Origin: Comamonadaceae bacterium
GTDB lineage: Bacteria > Pseudomonadota > Gammaproteobacteria > Burkholderiales > Burkholderiaceae_C
Length of the DNA: 50,157 nt
Reading direction: 5' to 3'
Assembly (NCBI GenBank): GCA_947476285.1
Contig: CANJPU010000037.1
Coordinates: forward strand, 1 to 50,157
Positions 7,954 to 15,680 of this stretch are shown here, piece by piece. The translations under genes and the position numbers were made by a program. The notes below the pieces were generated by a model. It did not search any database. It saw nothing but the letters and a program-made list of their open reading frames with translations, and was not told the origin of the DNA. How positions within the stretch are numbered: the stretch's first letter is position 1; each line of letters opens with the position of its first letter.

Positions 7954-8670
7954 ATGTCTGAAAGCATTGTGTATCGACAAATTCCCCGCCCTGCTCCCGC
8001 GCTGATTGAAATGCTGCGCGGCATTCCGGTGGCCGACCTGCATGACGAGATGGACCCGATCGACCGGCGCCAACGTCTGATGAGCACCGCGCTCAGGCCC
8101 TTGCTGCCGCGAAAGAGCTTCGTCGGACCGGCAGTCACTGCCTATTGCACGCCCGGCGACAACCTGATGATGCACACCTCGCTGTTCTATGCACAACGCG
8201 GTGACGTGCTGGTGATCTCCAACGGTGGTGTGGTGCACGGTGCGCTCTGGGGTGGCAATGCCTCCATTCAGGCTAACCACAAAGGCGTGGCCGCTGTGGT
8301 GGTGGACGGGCCGGTGCGCGACACCGCGGGGGTGCGCGAGTGCAATCTGGGCGTCTGGTCCACCTCGGTCAGTGTTACCAAACCCGGCAAGGAGGCGCCC
8401 GGCACGGTGAATATGCCGGTGAACTGCGCGGGTGTGAGGGTCAGGCCCGGCGATATCATCGTGGGCGATGAGGACGGCGTGATCGTCATCGACCCGGCGG
8501 ATGTGGAGCGGCTGGTGAAAGCGGCGCGCGCGCGCATCGCGCGCGACGCCGTGATGCAGGCGGCCATTGCCGCTGGCTCTACGCTGTTCGAGGGGCTCTC
8601 CGGGGCCAAGCAACTTGAGAAAGTGGGCGCGCGGGTGCTGGACGGCCCGTGGACCGCCTCTGACCAGTAA
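7954..8670 (+). CDS. RraA/LigK-like family protein (possible 4-hydroxy-4-methyl-2-oxoglutarate-type aldolase)
   Basis: A 238-residue protein of the RraA / HMG-CHA aldolase family. The signature of the active members, G-x20-R-D, is present as Gly101 to Arg122-Asp123 (DGPVRD), where the Asp holds the divalent metal through water and the Arg binds the pyruvyl group. That makes a catalytic retro-aldolase or decarboxylase more likely than an RNase E regulator. Its neighbours (an oxygenase, a Bug binding protein and a second aldolase) point to catabolism of a hydroxy-oxo acid. AAAGGCAAACC before the ATG provides a ribosome-binding site. Confidence 0.85.
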   Translation: MSESIVYRQIPRPAPALIEMLRGIPVADLHDEMDPIDRRQRLMSTALRPLLPRKSFVGPAVTAYCTPGDNLMMHTSLFYAQRGDVLVISNGGVVHGALWGGNASIQANHKGVAAVVVDGPVRDTAGVRECNLGVWSTSVSVTKPGKEAPGTVNMPVNCAGVRVRPGDIIVGDEDGVIVIDPADVERLVKAARARIARDAVMQAAIAAGSTLFEGLSGAKQLEKVGARVLDGPWTASDQ

Positions 8671-8705
8671 GCCGACACGCCGACACACGCACTCAGGAGA
8701 CAGGC

Positions 8706-9674
8706 ATGCAACGCAGACAGTTTTTGCTCACCAGTGGCGCGGTCGCCGCACTCCAGGGCAAGGCCTTGGCGGCCGACCCGAACTTCCGGCTTCCAGTGCG
8801 CCTGATCGTGCCGGCATCGCCGGGCGGCTTCACCGACATCGCCGCGCGGCTCTTGGCTGAGCGCCTGAGCAGCCGCATCGGCCAGCCCGTGGTGGTGGAC
8901 AACCGGGCCGGCGCCTCTGGCATCATCGGTGCGGAGGCGGTGGCGCGCTCCGCGCCCGATGGCGCCACTTTGCTCATGGGGTCGATCCAATCTCAGGCGA
9001 CCAACGTGGGCATGTACAAGTCCCTGCCCTACGACGTGATGAAAGACTTCGCCCCGGTCACGCGGGTGGCCATGGGCTACACGGTGCTGGTGGTGCCCGC
9101 CGCATCGCCCATCCGCAGCCTCTCGGGCCTGATCGAGGCCGCCAGGAAGCAGCCCGGCGCGATCACCTACGGATCGGGTGGCGCAGGGGCTTCATCGCAT
9201 CTGTGCGCCGAGATGATGCGGCAAGCCGCCGGCATCGACATTCTGCATGTGCCATACAAAGGCACCGCACCCGCCGTGCAGGCGTTGATCGCTGGTCAGA
9301 TATCGATGCTGTTCGACACCATGCCCTCTGCATTGCCGCATGTGAAGGCGGGCACGCTGCGGGCGCTGGCGGTGACTTCGGCCAAGCGCCTGGATGCTCT
9401 GCCCGATGTGCCTGCGGTGGCCGAGACCTTGCCCGGATTCGAGATGGCGGTGTGGGGCGGCATCTATGCGCCGGCCGGTACACCGCCTGCCTTCGTCGAA
9501 GCGCTCAACCGGGAAATCCAGGCCATCCTAAAAGACCCGGCGGTTGTGCAGCGCTTTGATCAACTGGGCTTCATGCCGCTTGGCCTAGGGCCGCGCGAGT
9601 TCGGTGCTTTCACCCAGGCCGAGATCACCAAGTGGACCCAGGTCGCCAGGGCCGGGAAGATCACCGCTGAATGA
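8706..9674 (+). CDS. Bug-family (TctC-like) solute-binding protein 1
   Basis: A 322-residue periplasmic binding protein of the Bug/TctC family. It has a signal peptide with a twin-arginine-like start (MQRRQFLLTSG, cleavage near KALA) and then the family motif VRLIVPASPGG with the domain-1 loop. Bug proteins bind carboxylates or similar small acids and normally pair with TctA/TctB membrane subunits; none are in the window. AGGAGA precedes the ATG. It sits between the RraA-like and HpaI-like genes, so its ligand is probably the substrate of this operon. One of three Bug genes in the island. Confidence 0.9.
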   Translation: MQRRQFLLTSGAVAALQGKALAADPNFRLPVRLIVPASPGGFTDIAARLLAERLSSRIGQPVVVDNRAGASGIIGAEAVARSAPDGATLLMGSIQSQATNVGMYKSLPYDVMKDFAPVTRVAMGYTVLVVPAASPIRSLSGLIEAARKQPGAITYGSGGAGASSHLCAEMMRQAAGIDILHVPYKGTAPAVQALIAGQISMLFDTMPSALPHVKAGTLRALAVTSAKRLDALPDVPAVAETLPGFEMAVWGGIYAPAGTPPAFVEALNREIQAILKDPAVVQRFDQLGFMPLGLGPREFGAFTQAEITKWTQVARAGKITAE

Positions 9675-9700
9675 CACTCATCAATTCAACAGAGGCACGC

Positions 9701-10390
9701 ATGTCCATCAAGCAAAAGCTCGCAAGCGGTCAAGTCGTGACCATGATCAACCCGGATCATCCGTCGCCCTCGCTGGTTGATTTCATCGCCGGCCTGGGGT
9801 TTGACGCGATTTTCGTCGATTGCGAGCACGGCATGGCTGGCATTGAGCGGGTGCAGGAGATGTGCCGCGCAGCGCGGGCATCCGGCGCAACACCCATCGT
9901 GCGCCCGGATGCCAACGAATCGTGGCTGATCACACGCTACCTCGACGCCGGCGCTGCCGGACTGATGGTGCCGCACATCGACAACGCCGACGCAGCGCGA
10001 GAGTTGGTGGCAGCGGTGCGTTACGCACGGCCGATGGATTTTGCGGCCAAGCTGGTGATCGCGATGGTCGAGTCGCGCCAGGCAATCGAGCAGTTACCGG
10101 AGATACTGAAGGTCGAAGGCATCGATGTGTTTTTTGTCGGACCGGGCGATTTGTCCAACACCATGGGCCTGCCGGGACAGCGATTTCATCCGCAAGTGCG
10201 CGAGCAAGTGGTCAAAGCCGGCCAGCAGATCGTGGCGGCAGGCAAGATCGCTGGCACCCTGGTCAAGCGGGACAATGCCGCCGACTATGTGGCGCAGGGC
10301 TTTCGCTTCATCTATGAGCATGCCAACGCCTTTCTGGCCGATGGCGCGCAGCGCTTCAAGGAGGCGGCGCTCAGGCCGCCCGGCGGCTGA
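9701..10390 (+). CDS. HpcH/HpaI-family aldolase
   Basis: A 229-residue class II pyruvate aldolase fold. Catalytic His43 (DCEHG) and Arg68 (IVRPD) are present, with metal ligands Glu124 (AMVESRQA) and Asp150 (VGPGDLS); the 26-residue gap equals that between Glu149 and Asp175 in HpaI. It should split a 4-hydroxy-2-oxo acid into pyruvate and an aldehyde, or act on a related CoA ester. The start at 9701 is preferred because AGAGG lies five bases upstream; an earlier ATG at 9671 overlaps the Bug stop but has no site. Its 3' end overlaps the convergent crotonase gene by 20 bases. Confidence 0.88.
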   Translation: MSIKQKLASGQVVTMINPDHPSPSLVDFIAGLGFDAIFVDCEHGMAGIERVQEMCRAARASGATPIVRPDANESWLITRYLDAGAAGLMVPHIDNADAARELVAAVRYARPMDFAAKLVIAMVESRQAIEQLPEILKVEGIDVFFVGPGDLSNTMGLPGQRFHPQVREQVVKAGQQIVAAGKIAGTLVKRDNAADYVAQGFRFIYEHANAFLADGAQRFKEAALRPPGG

Positions 10391-11147
10391 TGCTTTCTTT
10401 GTGGCGACGGGCTTGCTCGGTGGTTTCCTCAGCGCAAAAGACGTTGGAGAAAACCTCGATGCTCATCTCGATGCCGGCCGCGTGACCGGTGTTCTGCCAG
10501 GTTTCAAACAAGCGCTTTTGCGCAGCCATCACGGTCTGGGTGTGGCCCGCCACACGGGCGACCATTTTTTCCGTCTCGGCCATCAGTTGATCGGCGGGAA
10601 CCAGTAGGTTGACCAAGCCGGGCAGGTCACGTGCCGGGTAGTTGTCGCCCGTGAGAATCATCTCTTTGGCTTTTCCCAGGCCGACAAATTGTTGCAAGAG
10701 CGCGATGTCGCACACCGAGGGCACACCGGTCTTGATCTCGGGCAGGCCGAATGTCGCGTGGTCGGCGACGATGCGGATGTCCGACACCAGGGCGATGCCG
10801 ATTCCGGTGCCCAGGCAGTGGCCGTTGATCGCGCAGATCGTCGGATAGGGCGCCTTGCGTATGGCGGCAAGCAAGTCGCGGTTGATGGTGATGAACTTGC
10901 GCGCGAGTGTTGGGTCCAGTGTCGCGATTGCACGCAGGTGCATGCCTGCGGAAAAGCAGCGCGGCCCGGCACCTGTGAACACCATCGCTTTGGGCGGCTG
11001 GGTCGTGTCGCACACCAATTGCGCGACGTGTTCCAGATCGGCCAGCGCAAAGGCATTGCTGGCCTCGGGCCGGTTGAAGGTGATCCACCGCACGCCTTGT
11101 GCGTCATCGCGGACTTTCACCGCGGAGACATTCATATCCTGGCTCAC
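10371..11147 (-). CDS. Crotonase-family (enoyl-CoA hydratase/isomerase-like) protein, paralogue A
   Basis: A 258-residue crotonase-fold protein that acts on a CoA thioester. The oxyanion-hole segments are recognisable (CFSAGMHLRA; AINGHCLGTG). Aligned with rat enoyl-CoA hydratase, the Glu164 equivalent is kept (LPEIKTG) but the Glu144 equivalent is Gly (GTGIGIAL), so it is not a canonical hydratase and may be an isomerase, lyase or hydrolase. The GTG start at 11147 has GAGGAA five bases upstream and aligns with the start of the neighbouring paralogue (VSQDMNVS against VSEDLTVS). It is last in a four-gene minus-strand unit and is a tandem duplicate of paralogue B. Confidence 0.85.
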   Translation of the reverse strand: MSQDMNVSAVKVRDDAQGVRWITFNRPEASNAFALADLEHVAQLVCDTTQPPKAMVFTGAGPRCFSAGMHLRAIATLDPTLARKFITINRDLLAAIRKAPYPTICAINGHCLGTGIGIALVSDIRIVADHATFGLPEIKTGVPSVCDIALLQQFVGLGKAKEMILTGDNYPARDLPGLVNLLVPADQLMAETEKMVARVAGHTQTVMAAQKRLFETWQNTGHAAGIEMSIEVFSNVFCAEETTEQARRHKESISRRAA

Positions 11148-11184
11148 GCTGATTCCTCGCAGTGTATGTTGCTGTGTGATGAAT

Positions 11185-11958
11185 TCATTTCTCGCGCCGG
11201 CTGATGCTTTCCTTGTGCCGGCGCGCTTGTTCGGTAGTCTCTGGCGCGCTGAACACATTGGCGAAGACTTCGATGCTCATCTCGATGCCGGCGGCATGGC
11301 CGGTGTTCTGCCAGGTTTCGAACAGACGCTTTTGCGCGGCCATCACCGTGCGGGTGTGACCGGCCACGCGGGCGACCATGCTCTTGGTCTGCGCCATTAG
11401 CTGATCTGAAGGCACCAGTACATTGACCAGCCCTGGCAGATCGCGCGCCGGGTAGCTGTCGCCCGTGAGGATCATCTCCTTGGCCTTGCCCAGACCGACG
11501 AACTGCTGCAAGAGCGCGATGTCGCACACCGAGGGCACGCCTACCTTCACCTCGGGCAGCCCGAAGTTCGCGTGATCGGCGACGATGCGAATGTCCGACA
11601 CCAGTGCGATGCCAAAACCTGCGGCCAGACAATGGCCGTTGATGGCGCAAATGGTGGGGAAGGGGGCCATGCGTATCTCGGCCAGCACAGTGCGGTTGAT
11701 GGTGATGATCTCGCGCGCCAAGCCTGGGTCCAGCGCGGCCACTGCGCGCAGATGCAGGCCGGCAGAAAAGCAGCGTGTGCCCGCACCGGTGAACACCAGG
11801 GCTCGCGGTTTGTCGGGCGAGGTGACCAGCCTCACGATGTGGTCAAGGTCAGCCAGCGTGATCGCATTGCTGGCCTGCGGCCGATTGAAGGTGATCCAGC
11901 GCACGCCGTCTTCGTCGTCGCGCGCGTCAATCGCGGAAACTGTTAGATCTTCACTCAC
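11185..11958 (-). CDS. Crotonase-family (enoyl-CoA hydratase/isomerase-like) protein, paralogue B
   Basis: A 257-residue crotonase-fold protein, nearly identical to paralogue A in its last 60 residues (shared AAQKRLFETWQNTGHAAGIE). It shows the same substitution: Gly in place of the first catalytic Glu (AAGFGIAL), with the second Glu kept (LPEVKVG). It starts with GTG at 11958, with AGGAG a few bases upstream, and lies 37 bases before paralogue A. Divergence is greatest around residues 80-130, near the substrate-facing loops, so the two copies may act on related but different thioesters or form a hetero-oligomer. Function is inferred from family only. Confidence 0.85.
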   Translation of the reverse strand: MSEDLTVSAIDARDDEDGVRWITFNRPQASNAITLADLDHIVRLVTSPDKPRALVFTGAGTRCFSAGLHLRAVAALDPGLAREIITINRTVLAEIRMAPFPTICAINGHCLAAGFGIALVSDIRIVADHANFGLPEVKVGVPSVCDIALLQQFVGLGKAKEMILTGDSYPARDLPGLVNVLVPSDQLMAQTKSMVARVAGHTRTVMAAQKRLFETWQNTGHAAGIEMSIEVFANVFSAPETTEQARRHKESISRREK

Positions 11959-11997
11959 CTGGACTCCTACTGTTGTGTTGAATCGATGGAGATGGAC

Positions 11998-12984
11998 TCA
12001 ATCCTTCAAACTGATTTTGCCGTCGACCACGGCTTTCTTCCACATTTGTGCGTCTGCCCTGAGGAACTCCGAGAATGCTGCCCGACCGCGCGGTCGAATC
12101 TCGCCGCCCATGGCGCTCAAGCGCTCACCCATTTCCTGGGACCGTGCTGCCGCCATGACCAGTTCGGTCAGTTTATTGGCTACCGCCTCAGGAAGGTTCG
12201 CTGGTGCGATCACACCCCAGTAGGCCGACACGATGAAGCCTGGGTAACCGGCTTCGCCAGTGGTTGGCACATCGGGCAGCATGGCTGAGCGGCTCTCGCT
12301 GGCGCTGGCGATGGCCTTGAGTTTGCCGGTGGGCAGCGCTGCCTTGAGCGATGCGGGCGAGGTGGCGATCACCTGCGCTTCGCCGGACATCAGTGCGGCC
12401 ATGGCTGGCCCTGCTCCCTTGTAGGGTACGTCCAGAAGCTGCGTGCCGGTGCGTGACTCCAGCAGTTTTGAGATCAAATGGCCGGCCGTGCCGCGTCCTT
12501 GCGAGGCATAGGCCAACTGGCCGGGCCGCGCTTTGGCCAGCGCGATCAGCTCGGCCATCGAATTGACCGGCACTGTGGAGCTGACTGCAAACGCGTAATG
12601 CGTGTCGCCGATCTGCGCGATCGGGAGAAAATCTTTGTCGGCCCGGTAGCCCAGCTCAGATGGCAACATGAGCTGGGGCATGACTGTGAGTGCATCGGGG
12701 CCGGTCACGCCGATGGTGTAGCCGTCAGGTGCTGCATTGGCCACCGCCGCCAGGCCGATCGCGCCGCCCGCGCCGCCCTTGTTCTCGATGAAGGTGGCCA
12801 CGCCCTGGCTTTGCAGTATCTTGGCCAGCGAGCGGGCCACCGCGTCCGTGCCGCCACCGGGGGCCGTGGGCACAATCAGGCGAATCGGCCGGTTGGGAAA
12901 GTCTTGCGCGCCGGACAGGCCGGGTACGACCAAGGCCAGCCCTGCGAGCAAGGCAAGAGCAAGGTAGGAGCGGATAAACTTCAT
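11998..12984 (-). CDS. Bug-family (TctC-like) solute-binding protein 2
   Basis: A 328-residue periplasmic binding protein with a classical signal peptide (MKFIRSYLALALLAGLALVV, cleavage near LSGA). The Bug motif is IRLIVPTAPGGGTD, and the second-domain VPYKGAGPAMAAL is also typical. The start at 12984 is fixed by the signal peptide and by AAAGGA eight bases upstream. It lies between the class III CoA-transferase and the crotonase pair, so it probably binds an acid that the transferase then activates. No TctA/TctB partner is nearby. Confidence 0.9.
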   Translation of the reverse strand: MKFIRSYLALALLAGLALVVPGLSGAQDFPNRPIRLIVPTAPGGGTDAVARSLAKILQSQGVATFIENKGGAGGAIGLAAVANAAPDGYTIGVTGPDALTVMPQLMLPSELGYRADKDFLPIAQIGDTHYAFAVSSTVPVNSMAELIALAKARPGQLAYASQGRGTAGHLISKLLESRTGTQLLDVPYKGAGPAMAALMSGEAQVIATSPASLKAALPTGKLKAIASASESRSAMLPDVPTTGEAGYPGFIVSAYWGVIAPANLPEAVANKLTELVMAAARSQEMGERLSAMGGEIRPRGRAAFSEFLRADAQMWKKAVVDGKISLKD

Positions 12985-13003
12985 GGCGCATGTCCTTTCG
13001 CGT

Positions 13004-14275
13004 TCACTTGCTGGGGCCTGGCGCCGTAGGAGCGGCGAGGCCCAGCTCGTCAATTTGCTGCGGCGTGTAACCTGCTTCAATGAGAATGTCTCGTGTGTGC
13101 TCGCCCAGTCGCGGCGCAGGGCGCACCGGGCCCATGCCGGCACTGAATTGAAGCGGCTGGCGAGTCAGCTTGAGTTTGCCCTCGGTGGGGTGCGCCACTT
13201 CCTCGAAGAAATCGATCGCGCGCATGTGCCTGTCATCGAACAGGCTCTCCACTGTGTTGACCGGCATCGCCGGGATGGACTCGCGCTTGAATAGCTCAAG
13301 CCATTGACTGGTGGTGCGCTTGGCGATTTCTTCAGCCACGAAGGCCAGCAGGAAATTCGAATGCACCACTCGCCCGCCGATGTCCGAGAAGCGGATGTCA
13401 GCCGCCAGGTCAGGGCGCTCGGTGATGGTGTAGAACTTCTGCCATTGCCGATCGGTGTAGAGCAGGATGGCGATATAGCCGTCGCTGGTGCGGTAGGGCT
13501 TGCGATCGGGCGATGCAGTGCGCGCGTAACCGGTTGGCCCCAGCGGCGGATCAAAGACCCAGCCTCCCTGCTGCTCCAGCAGCAGCCAAGAGGCCATGAA
13601 CTCGAACATGGGGACCACCACCACCTCGCCGCACCCGGTGGATGTACGCCGCACGATGGCGGCGAGAATGGCCATGGCCCCAGCCAGCCCCATGGTCTTG
13701 TCCACCATGGGTGTGGTGACATAGGCCGGCGCACCGGTGCCACCCTGCACCGCCGCGATGCCGGTGACGCCTTGCACCACGTCGTCGTAGGCGGGCTCAT
13801 CTTCGTACGGTCCGTCGCCGTAGCCGCGCATCGTGCAGTGAATCAGTCGCGGTAGCCGCGCCATGACGGTGGCTGCATCGACGCCCAGACGGGCTGCTGC
13901 TTTGGGACGCATGTTGTGCACGAACACATCTGCGGTTTCGAGAATGCGCATCAGCGCTTCGTGCGCGGCGGGCGACTTCAGGTCGAGCACGATGCTGCGC
14001 TTGCCCAGGTTGCCATTGATGAAGATCGGCCCCATGCCCGGCGAGCGGGCCTTGCCGATGTAGCGCGGTGGGTCGCCCTCGGGCGCTTCGACCTTGATCA
14101 CATCGGCCCCCATGCGCGCGAGTTGCATGGTGGCAACCGGACCCATGAAGGTGGTGCTCAGGTCGACGATGCGAATGCCGTGCAGCGGGCCCTGCTGCTG
14201 CGGTAGAGCACGGGGCGGATCCTGGGTGCTGTGAGGGTTCACGGTGTACGGAAGGCTTGTACGGACAAGCTGCAT
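13004..14275 (-). CDS. Class III CoA-transferase (CaiB/BaiF family)
   Basis: A family III CoA-transferase of up to 423 residues. The N-terminal Rossmann segment is GPLHGIRIVDLSTTFMGP, and the catalytic aspartate is Asp164 in YDDVVQG, which forms the acyl-CoA anhydride in this family. It moves CoA from a donor thioester to a carboxylic acid. The start is uncertain: the ATG at 14275 lies at the edge of a palindrome (14255-14270) and beside a possible -10 box, so a downstream GTG (14242) may be the true start. First gene of the minus-strand unit with Bug 2 and the crotonases. Confidence 0.85.
   Translation of the reverse strand: MQLVRTSLPYTVNPHSTQDPPRALPQQQGPLHGIRIVDLSTTFMGPVATMQLARMGADVIKVEAPEGDPPRYIGKARSPGMGPIFINGNLGKRSIVLDLKSPAAHEALMRILETADVFVHNMRPKAAARLGVDAATVMARLPRLIHCTMRGYGDGPYEDEPAYDDVVQGVTGIAAVQGGTGAPAYVTTPMVDKTMGLAGAMAILAAIVRRTSTGCGEVVVVPMFEFMASWLLLEQQGGWVFDPPLGPTGYARTASPDRKPYRTSDGYIAILLYTDRQWQKFYTITERPDLAADIRFSDIGGRVVHSNFLLAFVAEEIAKRTTSQWLELFKRESIPAMPVNTVESLFDDRHMRAIDFFEEVAHPTEGKLKLTRQPLQFSAGMGPVRPAPRLGEHTRDILIEAGYTPQQIDELGLAAPTAPGPSK
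14255..14270. promoter_or_regulatory. Palindromic operator candidate, left copy
   Basis: GCTTGTACGGACAAGC is a 16-base near-perfect palindrome. A weak minus-strand promoter precedes it: TGGTCT at 14304-14299, 17-base spacer, TAGAGT at 14281-14276. The palindrome would therefore lie at about +1 to +16 of the transcript. It shares the core CTTGTACG.ACAA with the palindrome at 14401, which has the same position relative to the opposite promoter. A repressor site is inferred. Confidence 0.5.
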
Positions 14276-14359
14276 ACTCTACGCTTCGCACGCTTGCGAG
14301 ACCATCGGTGTTTACCCACTTTCCGCCGGTCCTTTGCCCAATTTTTCGAGCGGGCGGAT

Positions 14360-14389
14360 TTGACTTGGCCCAACAAGCCTACCTACAAT
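14360..14389 (+). promoter_or_regulatory. Sigma-70 promoter of the racemase unit
   Basis: TTGACT (14360-14365) and TACAAT (14384-14389), each one mismatch from consensus, are separated by 18 bases. Transcription should begin near 14396, about 80 bases before the racemase ATG. The palindrome at 14401-14412 would cover the start of the transcript. Confidence 0.65.
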
Positions 14390-14400
14390 GGCTTGGTTGC

Positions 14401-14412
14401 TTGTACGTACAA
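14401..14412. promoter_or_regulatory. Palindromic operator candidate, right copy
   Basis: TTGTACGTACAA is a perfect 12-base palindrome, preceded by GC to give GCTTGTACGTACAA. It matches the core of the left copy at 14255. It lies at about +6 to +17 of the predicted racemase transcript, a place where repressors of the GntR type often bind. No such regulator gene is present in the window. Confidence 0.55.
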
Positions 14413-14473
14413 CGCCTGCAAGAGGCCCGAGCGTGCACTCGCCAGTTCAAATTCATCAAGGACACTTAAAACA

Positions 14474-15619
14474 ATGGGACCGCTCAAAGGCATCAAGGTG
14501 CTGGAACTGGGAGGAATCGGGCCGGGGCCCTTCACTTCCATGCTGCTTTCGGACATGGGCGCGCAGGTGATTCGCATTGAGCGCATCGTCGCGTCCGACA
14601 GTGGCGTCAAGGGCATGGACGTCCGCTTCAATCTGCTTAACAGAGGGCGGCCCAGTGTGGCGATGGACTTGAAAAATCCCAAGGCCGTGGAGGCAATCAA
14701 GCGCATGCTGGTCAATGCCGATGCGTTGGTCGAAGGCTTCAGGCCCGGCGTTGCCGAGCGGCTGGGCCTGGGCCCTGCGGACTGTCTGGCAGTGAACCCG
14801 CGGCTGGCCTACGGCCGGATCACTGGATGGGGTCAAGATGGACCCCTTGCGAACGCGACGGGGCACGACCTGAACTACATCGCGCTGACGGGTGCGCTGC
14901 ATTCCATCGGCTTGAAAGATGGTCCGCCGGTGCCGCCTCTGAATCTGGTGGGCGATTTCGGTGGCGGCGCGATGTTCCTGGCTTTCGGGCTGGTCTGTGC
15001 AATTCTTGAGAGCCGCTCCAGCGGCCGCGGGCAGGTCGTCGATGCCGCCATGGTAGATGGCAGCGCCGCGCTGATGGGCCTGATCTACGGCATGCGCGCC
15101 GGCGGTCATTGGTCCGACGAGCGCGGAAGCAACCGGCTGGACTCGGGAACGCCTTGGTATGCGGTGTACGAAACGCTGGACGGCAAGTATGTGTCCGTGG
15201 CGTCTAACGAATTGCGCTTCTACAAGGACATGATCCTGGCCATGGGTCTGGACAAAGAAGACTTGCCCGATCGCGACGACCCTTCGGGCTGGCCACGTCT
15301 GCGCCAGCGGTTTGCAGAGGTGTTCAAACAGAAGACGCGCGACGAATGGTGCGAGATCATGAAAGACTCCGACGCCTGCTTCGCGCCGGTGCTCTCTCTG
15401 GCCGAGGCGCCGCAGCATCCGCACTTGAAAGCGCGCAACACGTTTGTTGAGATGGATGGCATCGTTCAGCCAGCGCCGGCGCCGCGCTTTAGCCGCACGA
15501 AACCGGAGTTGCGCAGAGGTTCGCCGTCCGAGGGGCAATACGATGTGGGTGCGCTGGCCGAATGGGGCCTCAATGACGCCGACGTCAAAGCATTGCGTGC
15601 AGCAGGCGCATTGGCCTAA
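14474..15619 (+). CDS. mcr: Alpha-methylacyl-CoA racemase (family III CoA-transferase fold)
   Basis: A 381-residue member of the CaiB/BaiF fold in the racemase branch. The catalytic pair of the M. tuberculosis enzyme (His126/Asp156) is matched by His131 (ATGHDLNY) and Asp161 (NLVGDFGGG), with the same 30-residue gap. It should interconvert R and S 2-methylacyl-CoA esters. The start at 14474 (MGPLKGIKVLELGG) has AAGGA eleven bases upstream. It is transcribed divergently from the CoA-transferase at 14275 and is followed by a Bug gene. It makes the island able to handle branched acyl-CoA intermediates. Confidence 0.9.
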   Translation: MGPLKGIKVLELGGIGPGPFTSMLLSDMGAQVIRIERIVASDSGVKGMDVRFNLLNRGRPSVAMDLKNPKAVEAIKRMLVNADALVEGFRPGVAERLGLGPADCLAVNPRLAYGRITGWGQDGPLANATGHDLNYIALTGALHSIGLKDGPPVPPLNLVGDFGGGAMFLAFGLVCAILESRSSGRGQVVDAAMVDGSAALMGLIYGMRAGGHWSDERGSNRLDSGTPWYAVYETLDGKYVSVASNELRFYKDMILAMGLDKEDLPDRDDPSGWPRLRQRFAEVFKQKTRDEWCEIMKDSDACFAPVLSLAEAPQHPHLKARNTFVEMDGIVQPAPAPRFSRTKPELRRGSPSEGQYDVGALAEWGLNDADVKALRAAGALA

Positions 15620-15680
15620 GGCACGTGACCACTTCACCTGCGCCATGCCGACCCGAATGGCAAATCAACCGGAGACAAAC

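Noticed and set aside
14456..15646. A 396-residue minus-strand frame opposite the racemase
   Set aside because: Shadow frame of a gene with a clear catalytic His-Asp pair on the plus strand.
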